From positions 1-64,000 of the forward strand of contig CACWQH010000008.1 of NCBI GenBank assembly GCA_902762955.1: a DNA stretch of 64,000 nt, in the 5' to 3' direction. This document shows positions 34,950-43,599 of this stretch, piece by piece; within the stretch, counting starts at the first letter, position 1; each line of letters opens with the position of its first letter. The notes under the pieces are model-generated. The model worked only from the letters and a program-made list of their open reading frames with translations. It was not told the DNA's origin and ran no database searches. The translations under genes and the position numbers were made by a program. Source of the stretch: an uncultured Lachnospiraceae bacterium (GTDB lineage Bacteria; Bacillota; Clostridia; Lachnospirales; Lachnospiraceae).

Positions 34950-35204
34950 CTACTTAGATTCTATATATTTTGCCATTGCTAAAACCGCTTCCTCTTCGTC
35001 CTTTCCCTCGGCTTCGATGCTTAACTCATCGCCATTGGAAAAGCCTATACTCATCATACCCATTATGCTCTTGGCATTGACCTTTTTGTTGTGTGTAGAT
35101 ACGAAAACCCTGCTGTCATATCTGCTTGAAATCTGCACCATTACAGCTACAGGTCTTGCCTCAGCATCTGTTGGTAAATTGACAATAACACTCTTAGTAA
35201 ACAT
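34950..35204 (-). CDS. HPr-like (Crh-type) regulatory protein without His15
   Basis: The 84-residue protein has the HPr fold sequence, but the PTS phosphorylation residue is Glu15 (PTDAEARPVA instead of GIHARPA). Ser46 and its helix are intact (NAKSIMGMMSIG). It therefore cannot carry phosphate from Enzyme I, but can be phosphorylated by HPr kinase, like Bacillus Crh, which has Gln15. The start codon is directly after the whiA stop, with AGGAGG inside whiA, so it is translationally coupled. In Bacillus, crh also lies right after whiA. A role in carbon catabolite control is inference. Confidence 0.9.
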   Translation of the reverse strand: MFTKSVIVNLPTDAEARPVAVMVQISSRYDSRVFVSTHNKKVNAKSIMGMMSIGFSNGDELSIEAEGKDEEEAVLAMAKYIESK

Positions 35205-36023
35205 TTAATTAATCCTCCTTAGTTCACCAGCTATCTCACTTATTTTTCTTAATCTATGATTAACACCTGATTTTCCAAGCGGCGGAGTAAGCTTCTGACC
35301 TAAATCATTAAGCGACATCTCCGGCTCTTCCAAACGAATTTCGGCTATTTGCCTTAATCCGTCCGGCAGGTATTTCAATCCCTTGGTTTTTTCAATGTAT
35401 TGAATATCTTCTATCTGCTTTACCGCTGCATTTACGGTTTTATTAAGATTGGCTGTCTCACAATTAACCTTGCGATTAACCCGGTTTCTTACGTCCTTAA
35501 GGATACGGACATTTTCCATATCCATAAGAGATTCATGGGCTCCCATAACATTCAGTAAATCAACTATCATGGAACCGTCCTTTATATATACAACATAAGC
35601 TTTTTTTCTTTCAATAAGCTTAGCCTCAACCTCAAAGTCTTTTATAATATCTATCAACAAAAGTGCCAGCTCTTTGTTATCGCATGTTATCTCAAAATGA
35701 TATCCCCTCTCGGGATTTGTCACTGAACCTCTTGCAATAAATGCACCTCTTATAAATGCCTGTTTGCAACAGCTTTTGGAAATCAGCACCCTGTCGATTG
35801 TTAATTTTCCATCTTTTTCCACAATTTTTAAAGCCAATTTTCCTTGCTCATCAACAGGATCCAACTTTAAAATACTTGCTAATTTATCTATCTTTTTTCC
35901 TGCAAGAGTGTCTTCATTATCATCCGACATAACCACCAAAGCCGCAAGCTCTGCCAACCTGCAATGTCTTGCATTGCTTATATGAAGAAAAAGCTCCTGC
36001 TTAACATTTCCCGAAAAGGACAT
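35205..36023 (-). CDS. whiA: DNA-binding protein WhiA
   Basis: WhiA combines a degenerate LAGLIDADG-type domain with a C-terminal helix-turn-helix. Seen here are CCKQAFIRGAFIARGSV, ESLMDMENVRILKDVRNRVN and the C-terminal LNDLGQKLTPPLGKSGVNHRLRK. At 272 residues it is about 40 shorter than Bacillus WhiA, mostly in the N-terminal domain. It is between rapZ and the HPr-like gene, the standard Firmicutes order. In Bacillus it affects cell division and chromosome segregation. Confidence 0.95.
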   Translation of the reverse strand: MSFSGNVKQELFLHISNARHCRLAELAALVVMSDDNEDTLAGKKIDKLASILKLDPVDEQGKLALKIVEKDGKLTIDRVLISKSCCKQAFIRGAFIARGSVTNPERGYHFEITCDNKELALLLIDIIKDFEVEAKLIERKKAYVVYIKDGSMIVDLLNVMGAHESLMDMENVRILKDVRNRVNRKVNCETANLNKTVNAAVKQIEDIQYIEKTKGLKYLPDGLRQIAEIRLEEPEMSLNDLGQKLTPPLGKSGVNHRLRKISEIAGELRRIN

Positions 36024-36034
36024 ACCTTTTTCTC

Positions 36035-36907
36035 CTATCCTTTTACAAGCTTATCCTTGGTTATATCTCTGTGAAACTGCCTTACTGTATACGGAAGATG
36101 TCCCAATCTCTCATAAAGGGCATTTGCCACCGTTACCGAGCGATGCTTTCCGCCTGTACAACCAACGGATATTACCAGCTGGTTCTTTCCTTCTTTTTTA
36201 TAATTCGGAACAAGAAACTCTATCATATCCACCATTTTTTTCATAAACTGCTCGTATTCCTCACAGTCCATAACCATATCCGCTACAGCCTTGTCGTTAC
36301 CCGTTAAAGGTCTGAGCTCTTCAACATAATACGGATTAGGTAAAAATCTTACATCAAATACAAGGTCCGAATCTCTTGGAATTCCATACTTAAAGCCAAA
36401 AGACATAACCGTTATAATCATATTGTTATAGGCTTCACCACTTAAAAATATCTTTTCAATCTCTGCGCCAAGCTCTCTGGTTAGCAAACCGCTTGTATCT
36501 ATAATATAGTCCGCTCTTTGCTTTAAAAACTCTATCTTCTGTCTTTCTCTTACTATTCCTTCGTTAATTCTTCCGCTCTTTGAAAGCGGATGCTTTCTTC
36601 TGGTCTCCTTAAACCTCTTAACAAGCTCAGGCTCTGTAGCATCCAAAAAAAGTATCTCATAGCTATAGCTGCTCTTTTTCATATCCTCCAGTAAAACCGA
36701 AAGCTGATTGAGGGATTCTCCACTCCTTATATCCACACCTATAGCAACATTATCTACAGAAAGCTCATCATCATACGCGATGTCCGCAAATCTTTTTATA
36801 AGCATAACAGGTAGATTATCCACGCAGAAAAAGCCCATATCTTCAAGTTTTTTTAATGCAGTGGATTTACCTGCTCCACTCATTCCGGTAACTATAACAA
36901 ATCTCAT
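36035..36907 (-). CDS. rapZ: RNase adapter / nucleotide-binding protein RapZ
   Basis: The 290-residue P-loop protein has Walker A GMSGAGKST (8-16), a DVRFLPNPYYVEELRPLTG segment near 205, and VSVGCTGGKHRS near 250 in the C-terminal domain. In enterobacteria it guides RNase E to GlmZ; in Firmicutes the homologue (YvcJ) binds nucleotides and its role is less clear. The start overlaps the murB stop (ATGA), so the two are coupled. It is followed 11 bases later by whiA. Confidence 0.95.
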   Translation of the reverse strand: MRFVIVTGMSGAGKSTALKKLEDMGFFCVDNLPVMLIKRFADIAYDDELSVDNVAIGVDIRSGESLNQLSVLLEDMKKSSYSYEILFLDATEPELVKRFKETRRKHPLSKSGRINEGIVRERQKIEFLKQRADYIIDTSGLLTRELGAEIEKIFLSGEAYNNMIITVMSFGFKYGIPRDSDLVFDVRFLPNPYYVEELRPLTGNDKAVADMVMDCEEYEQFMKKMVDMIEFLVPNYKKEGKNQLVISVGCTGGKHRSVTVANALYERLGHLPYTVRQFHRDITKDKLVKG

Positions 36908-37782
36908 CTTATGATTTTTACCTCCGGTTCAAGCAAAACTCCAAATTTATCGTTTACAATGTTTCTTACATCTTCTATAAGCTTTAATATATCCTCTGCC
37001 GTTGCATTGTCATAATTAATAACAAATCCGCTGTGCTTTGGCGAAACCATAGCTCCGCCTACTCTGTAGCCCTTAAGTCCCGCATCCTCTATAAGCTTTG
37101 CCGCGAAATATCCTTCCGGTCTTTTAAAGGTTGAACCTGAGCTGGGATATTCAAGAGGCTGCTTACTTGTTCTTTTTTCCTTGAGCTCAAGCATTTTTGC
37201 CTCAATCTCTGACTTGTCACCCTTACTCAGTCTTAGTCCGGCCGAAAGAACAATTTTACCCTCATCTACAATACTTTTTCTATATCCGAAATTCATTTCT
37301 TCATTTGAATATCTCTTTACATTTCCATCATCCAAAAGTATATCAACATATTCGATTATGTCCTTCATTTCCCCGCCGTATGCTCCGGCATTCATAACAA
37401 TTGCTCCGCCCAAAGTTCCCGGTATCCCTGAAGCAAATTCCATACCTTTAAGTGAATTATCCTTTGCCAAATTGGCAAGCTTGGAAAGGATACATCCGGC
37501 ATCTGCCTTAATCAGATCACCCTCTATGCTGCTATCACTCATCAAGTTAAAAAACTTTATAACTATTCCATCAAAGCCGTCATCCATAAAAATAATATTG
37601 CTTCCATTACCGATAACGATATATCTTTCATTATTGGACTTACAATAATCAATAACTGCCTTAAGCTCATGGACATCTTTAGGACAAAATACATATTTTG
37701 CATTTCCGCCGACTCTCATTGTCGTATGCTTCTTTAACGGTTCATCAGATTTATAGTTTACTGCTTCAAATATATCTATCAT
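36904..37782 (-). CDS. murB: UDP-N-acetylenolpyruvoylglucosamine reductase
   Basis: It makes UDP-MurNAc with NADPH and FAD. The 292-residue protein has TTMRVGGNAKYVFCP, IGNGSNIIF (FAD), GIPGTLGGAIVMNAGAYG and SSGSTFKRPEGYFAAKLIE (catalytic Ser region), ending with EPEVKII. Length fits the short MurB type of Firmicutes. It is first in the murB-rapZ-whiA-HPr series, a known conserved order. No AGGAGG-class site is obvious just before the ATG, where AAGGGG is seen. Confidence 0.96.
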   Translation of the reverse strand: MIDIFEAVNYKSDEPLKKHTTMRVGGNAKYVFCPKDVHELKAVIDYCKSNNERYIVIGNGSNIIFMDDGFDGIVIKFFNLMSDSSIEGDLIKADAGCILSKLANLAKDNSLKGMEFASGIPGTLGGAIVMNAGAYGGEMKDIIEYVDILLDDGNVKRYSNEEMNFGYRKSIVDEGKIVLSAGLRLSKGDKSEIEAKMLELKEKRTSKQPLEYPSSGSTFKRPEGYFAAKLIEDAGLKGYRVGGAMVSPKHSGFVINYDNATAEDILKLIEDVRNIVNDKFGVLLEPEVKIIR

Positions 37783-37848
37783 ATATACCCCTTATAATCG
37801 ACAATCATATTTTTATTTTACGAAAGAATAATCCGGCAAAATAAAATT

Positions 37849-37883
37849 AGACCCATAACATATCTATCATACATTATGGGTCT
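37849..37883 (-). terminator. stem-loop terminator after glucokinase gene
   Basis: AGACCCATAA ... TTATGGGTCT form a 10-bp stem with a 15-base loop, then AATTTTATTTTG on the minus strand. It separates glcK from murB. Confidence 0.7.
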
Positions 37884-37963
37884 GATTAATTCAATGTGAA
37901 AAAATATCAATTTTATTTAAAAAAATGACTATTAGTTCGTCGTTTTAACCATTTTTATGAAAA

Positions 37964-38905
37964 TTATTCATTCAGAATGGAATATGCACCGCCATAAATA
38001 CCTGCATCATTACCCAGAGTTGCAAGGGCGAACTTAGTCTTTTTACATGCATGGAATGCATTTTCCTGGAAATACTTGGAAGTCTTTTCAATTATGATCT
38101 CTCCGGCCTTGGAAACACCGCCGCCTATTACAAATATATCCGGATCAACTACACATGCTATCTGAGCAAGTGCCTTACCTAAAATTCTTCCATGCTCCTC
38201 TACAAGACCGGAGGCTATCTCATCTCCATCCTTTGCAGCATCAAATATTGCCTTAGAGGATATGTATTTAACATTTCTTAAAGAAGAAGGTGCCTCTGAA
38301 TTATTAAGCTTGATATTGGCCATTCTTACTATACCCGTAGCCGATGTATACTGCTCTAAGCATCCGCAGCGTCCGCATCCGCAGACCTCTGTCTCATGGT
38401 CGTTAACCTGGATATGTCCGATCTCGCCGCCGGCACCGTTTACACCGGAAAGCATCTTGCCGTCTATGATAATACCACCGCCTACACCGGTTCCGAGTGT
38501 TACCATAACAAGATCCTTATAGCCTTTACCGCCGCCCTGCCACATCTCGCCAAAGGCAGCCATATTGGCATCATTTCCGACCTTAACTTCAAAGCCTGTA
38601 CGTTCCTTCATCTCCTCTGCAACATTAAATATACCCCATCCGAGATTTACACATTTGAGAACCGTTCCATCACTCTTAACAGGTCCCGGAACACCCATAC
38701 CTATACCGGCAACCTCATCACGGTCTATGTTCTTTTCCTCAATCTTGGCATCTATGGATCTTGCTATATCACCGAGGATGTGCTTTCCACCGCCATCTAC
38801 ACGAGTGGTAATCTCCCACTTTTCAAGGAGCTCACCCTCACTGGTAAAAAGACCAATCTTAACAGTTGTACCACCTATATCTACGCCAAAAACATACTTC
38901 TTCAT
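37964..38905 (-). CDS. glcK: ROK-family glucokinase
   Basis: It phosphorylates glucose with ATP. The 313-residue protein has the phosphate loop VFGVDIGGTTVKIGLF, GVPGPV, the ROK zinc motif CGCGRCGCLEQYTS (about 170-185), and VGNDANMAAFGE (catalytic Asp). No N-terminal helix-turn-helix, so it is an enzyme and not a repressor. AGGAGG precedes the ATG. It lies between hprK and murB; the family A element 3 fills the upstream gap. Glucose specificity is inference from the family. Confidence 0.93.
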   Translation of the reverse strand: MKKYVFGVDIGGTTVKIGLFTSEGELLEKWEITTRVDGGGKHILGDIARSIDAKIEEKNIDRDEVAGIGMGVPGPVKSDGTVLKCVNLGWGIFNVAEEMKERTGFEVKVGNDANMAAFGEMWQGGGKGYKDLVMVTLGTGVGGGIIIDGKMLSGVNGAGGEIGHIQVNDHETEVCGCGRCGCLEQYTSATGIVRMANIKLNNSEAPSSLRNVKYISSKAIFDAAKDGDEIASGLVEEHGRILGKALAQIACVVDPDIFVIGGGVSKAGEIIIEKTSKYFQENAFHACKKTKFALATLGNDAGIYGGAYSILNE

Positions 38906-38935
38906 TACTTGTCCTCCTTATTTTACTGTATTTAA

Positions 38936-39080
38936 ACACGGTTCTCATTTGCATACTTTTTCGAAGCAGCATCCAAATACAAGATACACACAAAGCACGC
39001 GATGCTTAACACTTTGCTTAGCATCTGTATTTGAATACTGCATATACGATACTCGTAAAACATGCAAACGAGAACCGTGT
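38936..39080. repeat. long-hairpin element, family A copy 3
   Basis: The core at 38983-39025 is family A in the opposite orientation. Locus-specific arms begin ACACGGTTCTC-A-TTTGCAT and end ATGCAAA-C-GAGAACCGTGT, with a second paired part (CAAATACA / TGTATTTG) nearer the core. Mismatches and small gaps show age. It lies between hprK and the glucokinase gene. Confidence 0.83.
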
Positions 39081-39105
39081 CTATATATTCATCTCAATTA
39101 TCTAA

Positions 39106-40056
39106 TTAAACATTCTGAGAATTACGTGCTATGTTTTGAGTTACTCTATCGTAGAGCTCCTGTGCTGCGTTGTATCCCATCTTCTTTTGTCTGTGATTTA
39201 CAGCTGCAGACTCAACTATGATTGCTATATTACGTCCGGGTCTTATCGGAATCGAATGGCTTACAACCTTATTTCCCAAAAATTCGGTATACTGATCCTC
39301 AAGACCGAGTCTGTCATAGTTGGCTTCCTTATCCCACTCTTCAAGATTAACAACTAAATCTATGGTCTGTGTCTGCTTTACACATTCTACACCAAACATA
39401 GTCTTGACATTTATAATACCTATACCTCTTAGCTCTATAAAATGTCTCGTCGTATCCGGAGCAGTTCCGACCAGTGTCTCATCACTAACCTTTTTAATCT
39501 CAACAACATCATCAGACACAAGTCTGTGTCCTCTTCTTATAAGTTCAAGCGCAGCCTCGCTTTTTCCTATACCGCTGTCGCCCATTATAAGAACACCCTC
39601 ACCATATACATCAACCAAAACGGCATGAATGGATATACGTGGTGCCAGCTCGACGTGAAGCCATCTTACGACCTCATGTACGAATTCCGATGTTGTTTCC
39701 GACTTGTCTGTCAGTATAGGTATACCATGCTTTCTGCCTGCCTCGATAATGAAATCATAAGGCTGCAGATTTCTGCAAAATATAAGACATGGTATCTTAT
39801 ACGCGAAAAGCTTTTCAAATATCTCAATATTCTCTTCTCTTGAATGCATATTTGCGATATACGCATATTCTACATTTCCGCAAATCTGAATTCTTGCAGC
39901 ATCAAAATGCTCGAAAAAGCCTGCCAGCTGAACAGCCGGTCTGTTCATATTGGGATCCTTAATCAGAATCTTATCCGTATCTATCTCCGGTGTGTGATTG
40001 ACCAGATTCATTTTGTTGATAAGATCCGTGACCGTTACACTGTATTCTTCTTCCAT
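39106..40056 (-). CDS. hprK: HPr kinase/phosphorylase
   Basis: It phosphorylates and dephosphorylates Ser46 of HPr (and Crh), the main switch of carbon catabolite control in Firmicutes. The 316-residue protein has Walker A GDSGIGKSEAAL near 155, and the HprK signature RHFIELRGIGIINVKTMFG near 200. GGGAGG lies before two adjacent ATGs; the second (40056) has better spacing. A family C repeat lies immediately upstream (40084-40166), leaving no ordinary promoter between it and the spoVG terminator. A suitable substrate, the HPr-like protein, is encoded at 34950. Confidence 0.95.
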   Translation of the reverse strand: MEEEYSVTVTDLINKMNLVNHTPEIDTDKILIKDPNMNRPAVQLAGFFEHFDAARIQICGNVEYAYIANMHSREENIEIFEKLFAYKIPCLIFCRNLQPYDFIIEAGRKHGIPILTDKSETTSEFVHEVVRWLHVELAPRISIHAVLVDVYGEGVLIMGDSGIGKSEAALELIRRGHRLVSDDVVEIKKVSDETLVGTAPDTTRHFIELRGIGIINVKTMFGVECVKQTQTIDLVVNLEEWDKEANYDRLGLEDQYTEFLGNKVVSHSIPIRPGRNIAIIVESAAVNHRQKKMGYNAAQELYDRVTQNIARNSQNV

Positions 40057-40083
40057 CATGTCCTCCCGGTTTTTATAAACTAA

Positions 40084-40166
40084 TCGAGTAGAGAAGATGA
40101 AATCGCACCCTACTCGTCGCGCCGCCCGCGTGTCACGCAGTGACAAATCTCATTACGCGGGCGTGT
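40084..40166. repeat. family C repeat copy in the hprK leader
   Basis: The C-alpha hairpin (CGAGTAGAG ... CCCTACTCG, 40084-40116) and the C-beta stem (CCGCCCGCG ... CGCGGGCG with inner TGTCAC-GCA-GTGACA) match the block at 21734-21820. One frame of the plus strand reads through it without a stop (MKSHPTRRAARV then KSHYAGVCIN). I recall such peptides recurring as small predicted ORFs in Lachnospiraceae; they are probably translated repeat and not real genes. Confidence 0.82.
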
Positions 40167-40173
40167 GCATTAA

Positions 40174-40204
40174 CAAAAAGGAGCTGCCTATTGACAGCCC
40201 CTTA
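40174..40204 (-). terminator. intrinsic terminator after spoVG
   Basis: On the minus strand GGGGCTG and CAGCTCC form a stem with a short loop, followed by TTTTTG. Confidence 0.75.
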
Positions 40205-40215
40205 AAATGTACCTT

Positions 40216-40485
40216 TTATTCCTCGGTCTCAGAAGCAGTTTCCTGATACTTTTCAAGTATAATACTCTGTATCCTGTCTCTTGTGTCTGAGTTGATCGGA
40301 TGAGCTATATCTCTATACTCTCCATCAGAAGCTTTGCGGCTTGGCATCGCTATAAACAGACCCTTTTCTCCTTCGATAACCTTGATATCATGTACAACGA
40401 ATTCGTTGTCAATGGTTATCGATACTACTGCTCTCATCTTACCTTCTTTTGTAACCTTTCTTACCCTTACATCTGTAATTTGCAT
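40216..40485 (-). CDS. spoVG: SpoVG regulatory protein
   Basis: The 89-residue protein matches SpoVG throughout: [45 protein letters not shown] and [15 protein letters not shown]. SpoVG binds nucleic acid and affects septation, surface polymers and virulence in Firmicutes; its presence does not prove sporulation. AAGGGGG precedes the ATG. It follows glgD by 28 bases and may share its transcript. Confidence 0.97.
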   Translation of the reverse strand: MQITDVRVRKVTKEGKMRAVVSITIDNEFVVHDIKVIEGEKGLFIAMPSRKASDGEYRDIAHPINSDTRDRIQSIILEKYQETASETEE

Positions 40486-40513
40486 ATTAATCCCCCTTTT
40501 TATACTGCCTACA

Positions 40514-41638
40514 TTATAGAGCGTATCTAAAATTCTTTTCTATGATGACTTTTATTTCATCAGGATCACCTGTATGAACCGTATTGGCTCTTAAAGTATC
40601 TCTACTTTCAACAATACAGTTTTCAATATAACAGTTATCACCTATATGAACATCATTAAGAATAATAGAGTTTTTTATAACACAATTATTACCAATATAT
40701 ACCTTCTTAAACAATACCGAATCTTCAACAGTACCGTTGATGATACATCCGCTTGCTACAAGACTGTTATTAACAACAGCTTCCCCATTATACTTAGCAG
40801 GTGGAAGATCCTCAACCTTAGAATAAACATCCGGATGCTGTCTGAAGAAATAATCTCTGATATCCTTATTTAAGAAATCCATATTGGTCTTGAAGTATGA
40901 ATCAACTGTTCCGATGTTTCTCCAGTATGACTCAAGCTTATATCCGTATATCTTCTTAACATTTTTATATCTTATAAGAATATCACTTACGAAATCACTT
41001 CTTCCTTCTGCAGCACATGCTTCAAGAAGTTCTATAAGCTGTCTTCTTCTTACAACGTATACACCGATAGAAGCTGTATTGGTCTCTGCAACCAAAGGCT
41101 TTTCCTCAAAGTCTATAACTCTGTTATCCTCTGCAAGCTTAACCACACCAAATCTGTTGATGTCATCCTCGCCTGCCGGAATATCCTTACAAACAATGGT
41201 AATATCAGCGCCTGTTGCGATATGGTCCTCAAGAACCTTATTATAATCAAGCTTATAAATACCGTCACCTGATGCTATAACAACATAAGGCTCATGAGCT
41301 GATTTAAGGAAATTAATATTCTGATACAGTGCATCAGCAGTTCCTCTGTACCAATAACTGTTTGTTGCTGTGATGGTTGGAGTAAACAGATATAAGCCGC
41401 CCTGTTTTCTACCGAAATCCCACCACTTTGATGAGTTAAGGTGTTCATTTAAAGAACGTGAATTATACTGTGTAAATACTGCAACCTTCTGTATGTGTGA
41501 ATTAGTCATGTTGGAAAGTGTGAAATCTATTGCCCTGTAGCTTCCTACAATCGGCATAGCCGCTACAGCTCTCTTAGATGACATGTCTCCCATTCTGCTG
41601 CTGCCGCCACCGGCTAAAATAATACCTATCGCTCTCAT
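40514..41638 (-). CDS. glgD: glucose-1-phosphate adenylyltransferase subunit GlgD
   Basis: GlgD is the companion of GlgC in Firmicutes ADP-glucose synthesis. The 374-residue protein has [31 protein letters not shown] and a C-terminal left-handed helix ([20 protein letters not shown]). Catalytic residues are less conserved than in GlgC, as in other GlgD proteins. The ATG at 41638 with AAAGGTAGG upstream is preferred; the longest frame begins at a GTG three codons earlier. It starts one base after the glgC stop, so the two are coupled. Confidence 0.95.
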   Translation of the reverse strand: MRAIGIILAGGGSSRMGDMSSKRAVAAMPIVGSYRAIDFTLSNMTNSHIQKVAVFTQYNSRSLNEHLNSSKWWDFGRKQGGLYLFTPTITATNSYWYRGTADALYQNINFLKSAHEPYVVIASGDGIYKLDYNKVLEDHIATGADITIVCKDIPAGEDDINRFGVVKLAEDNRVIDFEEKPLVAETNTASIGVYVVRRRQLIELLEACAAEGRSDFVSDILIRYKNVKKIYGYKLESYWRNIGTVDSYFKTNMDFLNKDIRDYFFRQHPDVYSKVEDLPPAKYNGEAVVNNSLVASGCIINGTVEDSVLFKKVYIGNNCVIKNSIILNDVHIGDNCYIENCIVESRDTLRANTVHTGDPDEIKVIIEKNFRYAL

Positions 41639-41639
41639 T

Positions 41640-42908
41640 CTATTCACCTACCTTTATTATGCTCGAACCACTCTTAAGCAAGCCGTCCGGATATTCATCA
41701 ATTGTTGTCTCACCGAAAATTGCAACATTCTTACCAATCTTAACATTGGCAGGAATAACTGAATTCTCGCCGATAGTTACAAGTCCGAATGAATAGATAT
41801 GAGGTGCAAATTCATTAGGTACCTCTTCACCCACACCAAGTTCGGAATTAGCACCAATTTCAACACCTTCTGCAATTATAGCCTTATCTATAACTGCTCC
41901 GTCTCCAATTACCGCTCCATTCATAATGATGGAGTTCTTAACTACTGCACCCTTACCTATAGATACACCGGAACCGATAACAGAACTGTCTATCGTTCCG
42001 TAAACCTCTGTACCTTCACCGACTATACTCTTTGTAATTGAGCTTTCAGGTGCAATATACTGCGGTGGAAGAATATCACTCTTGGTATATATTCTCCAGA
42101 ACTCTTCATAAAGATTGAATTCAGGAATGATATCAACAAGCTCCATATTGGCCTCCCAATATGAGCCGAGAGTTCCTACATCCTTCCAGTAACCCTTGTA
42201 CTCGTAAGCACAGATCTTACTGCCCTTTTCATGACAATAAGGAATGATATGCTTACCGAAATCACATTCCGGCTGATCCTTCATAACTGTAAGTGCTTCC
42301 TTAAGAAGCTTCCAGTTGAAGATATAAATACCCATAGATGCTTTATTGCTTCTTGGTTTCTCCGGCTTCTCCTCAAATTCCTGTATACAGCCTGATTCAT
42401 CTGTTATAACAACACCGAATCTGCTTGCCTCCTCCATAGGAACCTGATATGTAGCAAGAGTAATATCAGCCTTGCTTGTTTTGTGGAAATCAAGCATAAC
42501 CTCGTAATCCATCTTATAGATGTGATCACCTGATAAAATCAAAACATAATCAGGATTGTAATAATCTATATACTCAATATTCTGATATATAGCATTAGCT
42601 GTTCCTGTATACCACTGGCTGTTAGTACTTTTCTCATAAGGCGGAAGAACTGTAACACCACCAATATTTCTATCCAAATCCCATGGCATACCTATACCTA
42701 TGTGTTGATTAAGTCTAAGCGGTCTGTACTGTGTTAATACGCCGACAGTATCGATACCGGAATTAATACAGTTACTCAGCGGGAAGTCAATTATCTTGTA
42801 TTTTCCGCCAAATGCAACCGCAGGTTTAGCAAGCTTTGAGGTAAGAACACCAAGTCGGCTACCTTGTCCACCAGCCAAAAGCATTGCTATCATTTCTTTC
42901 TTAATCAT
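41640..42908 (-). CDS. glgC: glucose-1-phosphate adenylyltransferase (ADP-glucose pyrophosphorylase)
   Basis: It makes ADP-glucose from glucose-1-phosphate and ATP for glycogen. The 422-residue protein has [55 protein letters not shown] and a C-terminal beta-helix. AAAGGGG lies before the ATG at 42908; the longer frame has no ribosome site. An extended -10 promoter is just upstream. glgA, glgB and glgP are not in the window. Confidence 0.96.
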   Translation of the reverse strand: MIKKEMIAMLLAGGQGSRLGVLTSKLAKPAVAFGGKYKIIDFPLSNCINSGIDTVGVLTQYRPLRLNQHIGIGMPWDLDRNIGGVTVLPPYEKSTNSQWYTGTANAIYQNIEYIDYYNPDYVLILSGDHIYKMDYEVMLDFHKTSKADITLATYQVPMEEASRFGVVITDESGCIQEFEEKPEKPRSNKASMGIYIFNWKLLKEALTVMKDQPECDFGKHIIPYCHEKGSKICAYEYKGYWKDVGTLGSYWEANMELVDIIPEFNLYEEFWRIYTKSDILPPQYIAPESSITKSIVGEGTEVYGTIDSSVIGSGVSIGKGAVVKNSIIMNGAVIGDGAVIDKAIIAEGVEIGANSELGVGEEVPNEFAPHIYSFGLVTIGENSVIPANVKIGKNVAIFGETTIDEYPDGLLKSGSSIIKVGE

Positions 42909-42939
42909 AAAGTCACCCCTTTTAGCATAATATAGATGT

Positions 42940-42948
42940 ATTATACCA
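42940..42948 (-). promoter_or_regulatory. extended -10 promoter of glgC
   Basis: On the minus strand TGG-TATAAT, 32 bases before the glgC start; no good -35 box is seen, fitting an extended -10 type. Confidence 0.5.
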
Positions 42949-43051
42949 TTAATATCCAAAAAGGGAAATACTTTTTTGTATAAATTTTATAAGAATTTTT
43001 CATTATTTTTATTTTTAATGGTAATTTCTTACAAAAAAACGCGAAAAAAAA

Positions 43052-43214
43052 GAAAGTGTGTCATAGGAGTGCCTTGTAACATCTATTAATATACTTCGAC
43101 TGTAAAAAAATATGCACGCATGGCACGTGTTACTTAACGCCATGCTATGCATATTTTTTATACAGTCTGTTATACTCATACAATGTTACAAGGCTCACAC
43201 CCTGACACACTTTC
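43052..43214. repeat. long-hairpin element, family A copy 4
   Basis: The core near 43111-43152 (minus strand TGCATAGCATGGCGTTAAG ... GCCATGCGTGCA) matches family A. Locus-specific arms are about 65 bases: GAAAGTGTGTCA and GCCTTGTAACAT on the left pair with ATGTTACAAGGC and TGACACACTTTC on the right; inner parts pair with scattered mismatches. It is in the gap between glgC and the gene at 43229. Confidence 0.83.
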
Positions 43215-43228
43215 AATCACGAATGTAA

Positions 43229-43579
43229 CTATGATGAGGCTTTTTTCATGCTTCTTAAGAACGGCAGGAAATCTACCTCCAGGCAGGCTGCTATCTTGAT
43301 ATCATCCTTCTCCTGAAGAACCTTACCAAGTCTTGTTACAGCTTGTGCCATCTTGGACTTATCTACAAGACTCTCATTTTTATTGATAACCTTTTCACAA
43401 TTGTTAAAGATTTCAATTTCCCAGTTAATTCCCTGGATAACAAGTCCGAAAAGCTCATCTGTATCGTCCTGTCTGTTACCTCTTAATTCTTTAATAACCG
43501 TTTCTGTTGCCGGTATAATTTTATCACTGTAATCAGCCAGCTGCTTTATAGCCTCATTTTGCAGTTCAGGAAGTCCCAT
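43229..43579 (-). CDS. hypothetical 116-residue helical protein
   Basis: I do not recognise a family. The protein is soluble and predicted all-helical, acidic, with regions such as AIKQLADYSDKIIPATETVIKEL and IKIAACLEVDFLPFLRSMKKAS. AAAGG lies before the ATG. It follows the SPFH gene by 20 bases in the same direction, so it probably belongs to the nfeD-SPFH unit. Function unknown. Confidence 0.65.
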   Translation of the reverse strand: MGLPELQNEAIKQLADYSDKIIPATETVIKELRGNRQDDTDELFGLVIQGINWEIEIFNNCEKVINKNESLVDKSKMAQAVTRLGKVLQEKDDIKIAACLEVDFLPFLRSMKKASS

Positions 43580-43599
43580 AATAAACCGCCTTTCTATAC

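Noticed and set aside
40084..40166. Small ORF through the family C repeat as a gene
   Set aside because: Same reading-through peptide arises wherever the repeat occurs; no ribosome binding site and the DNA is better explained as nested hairpins.
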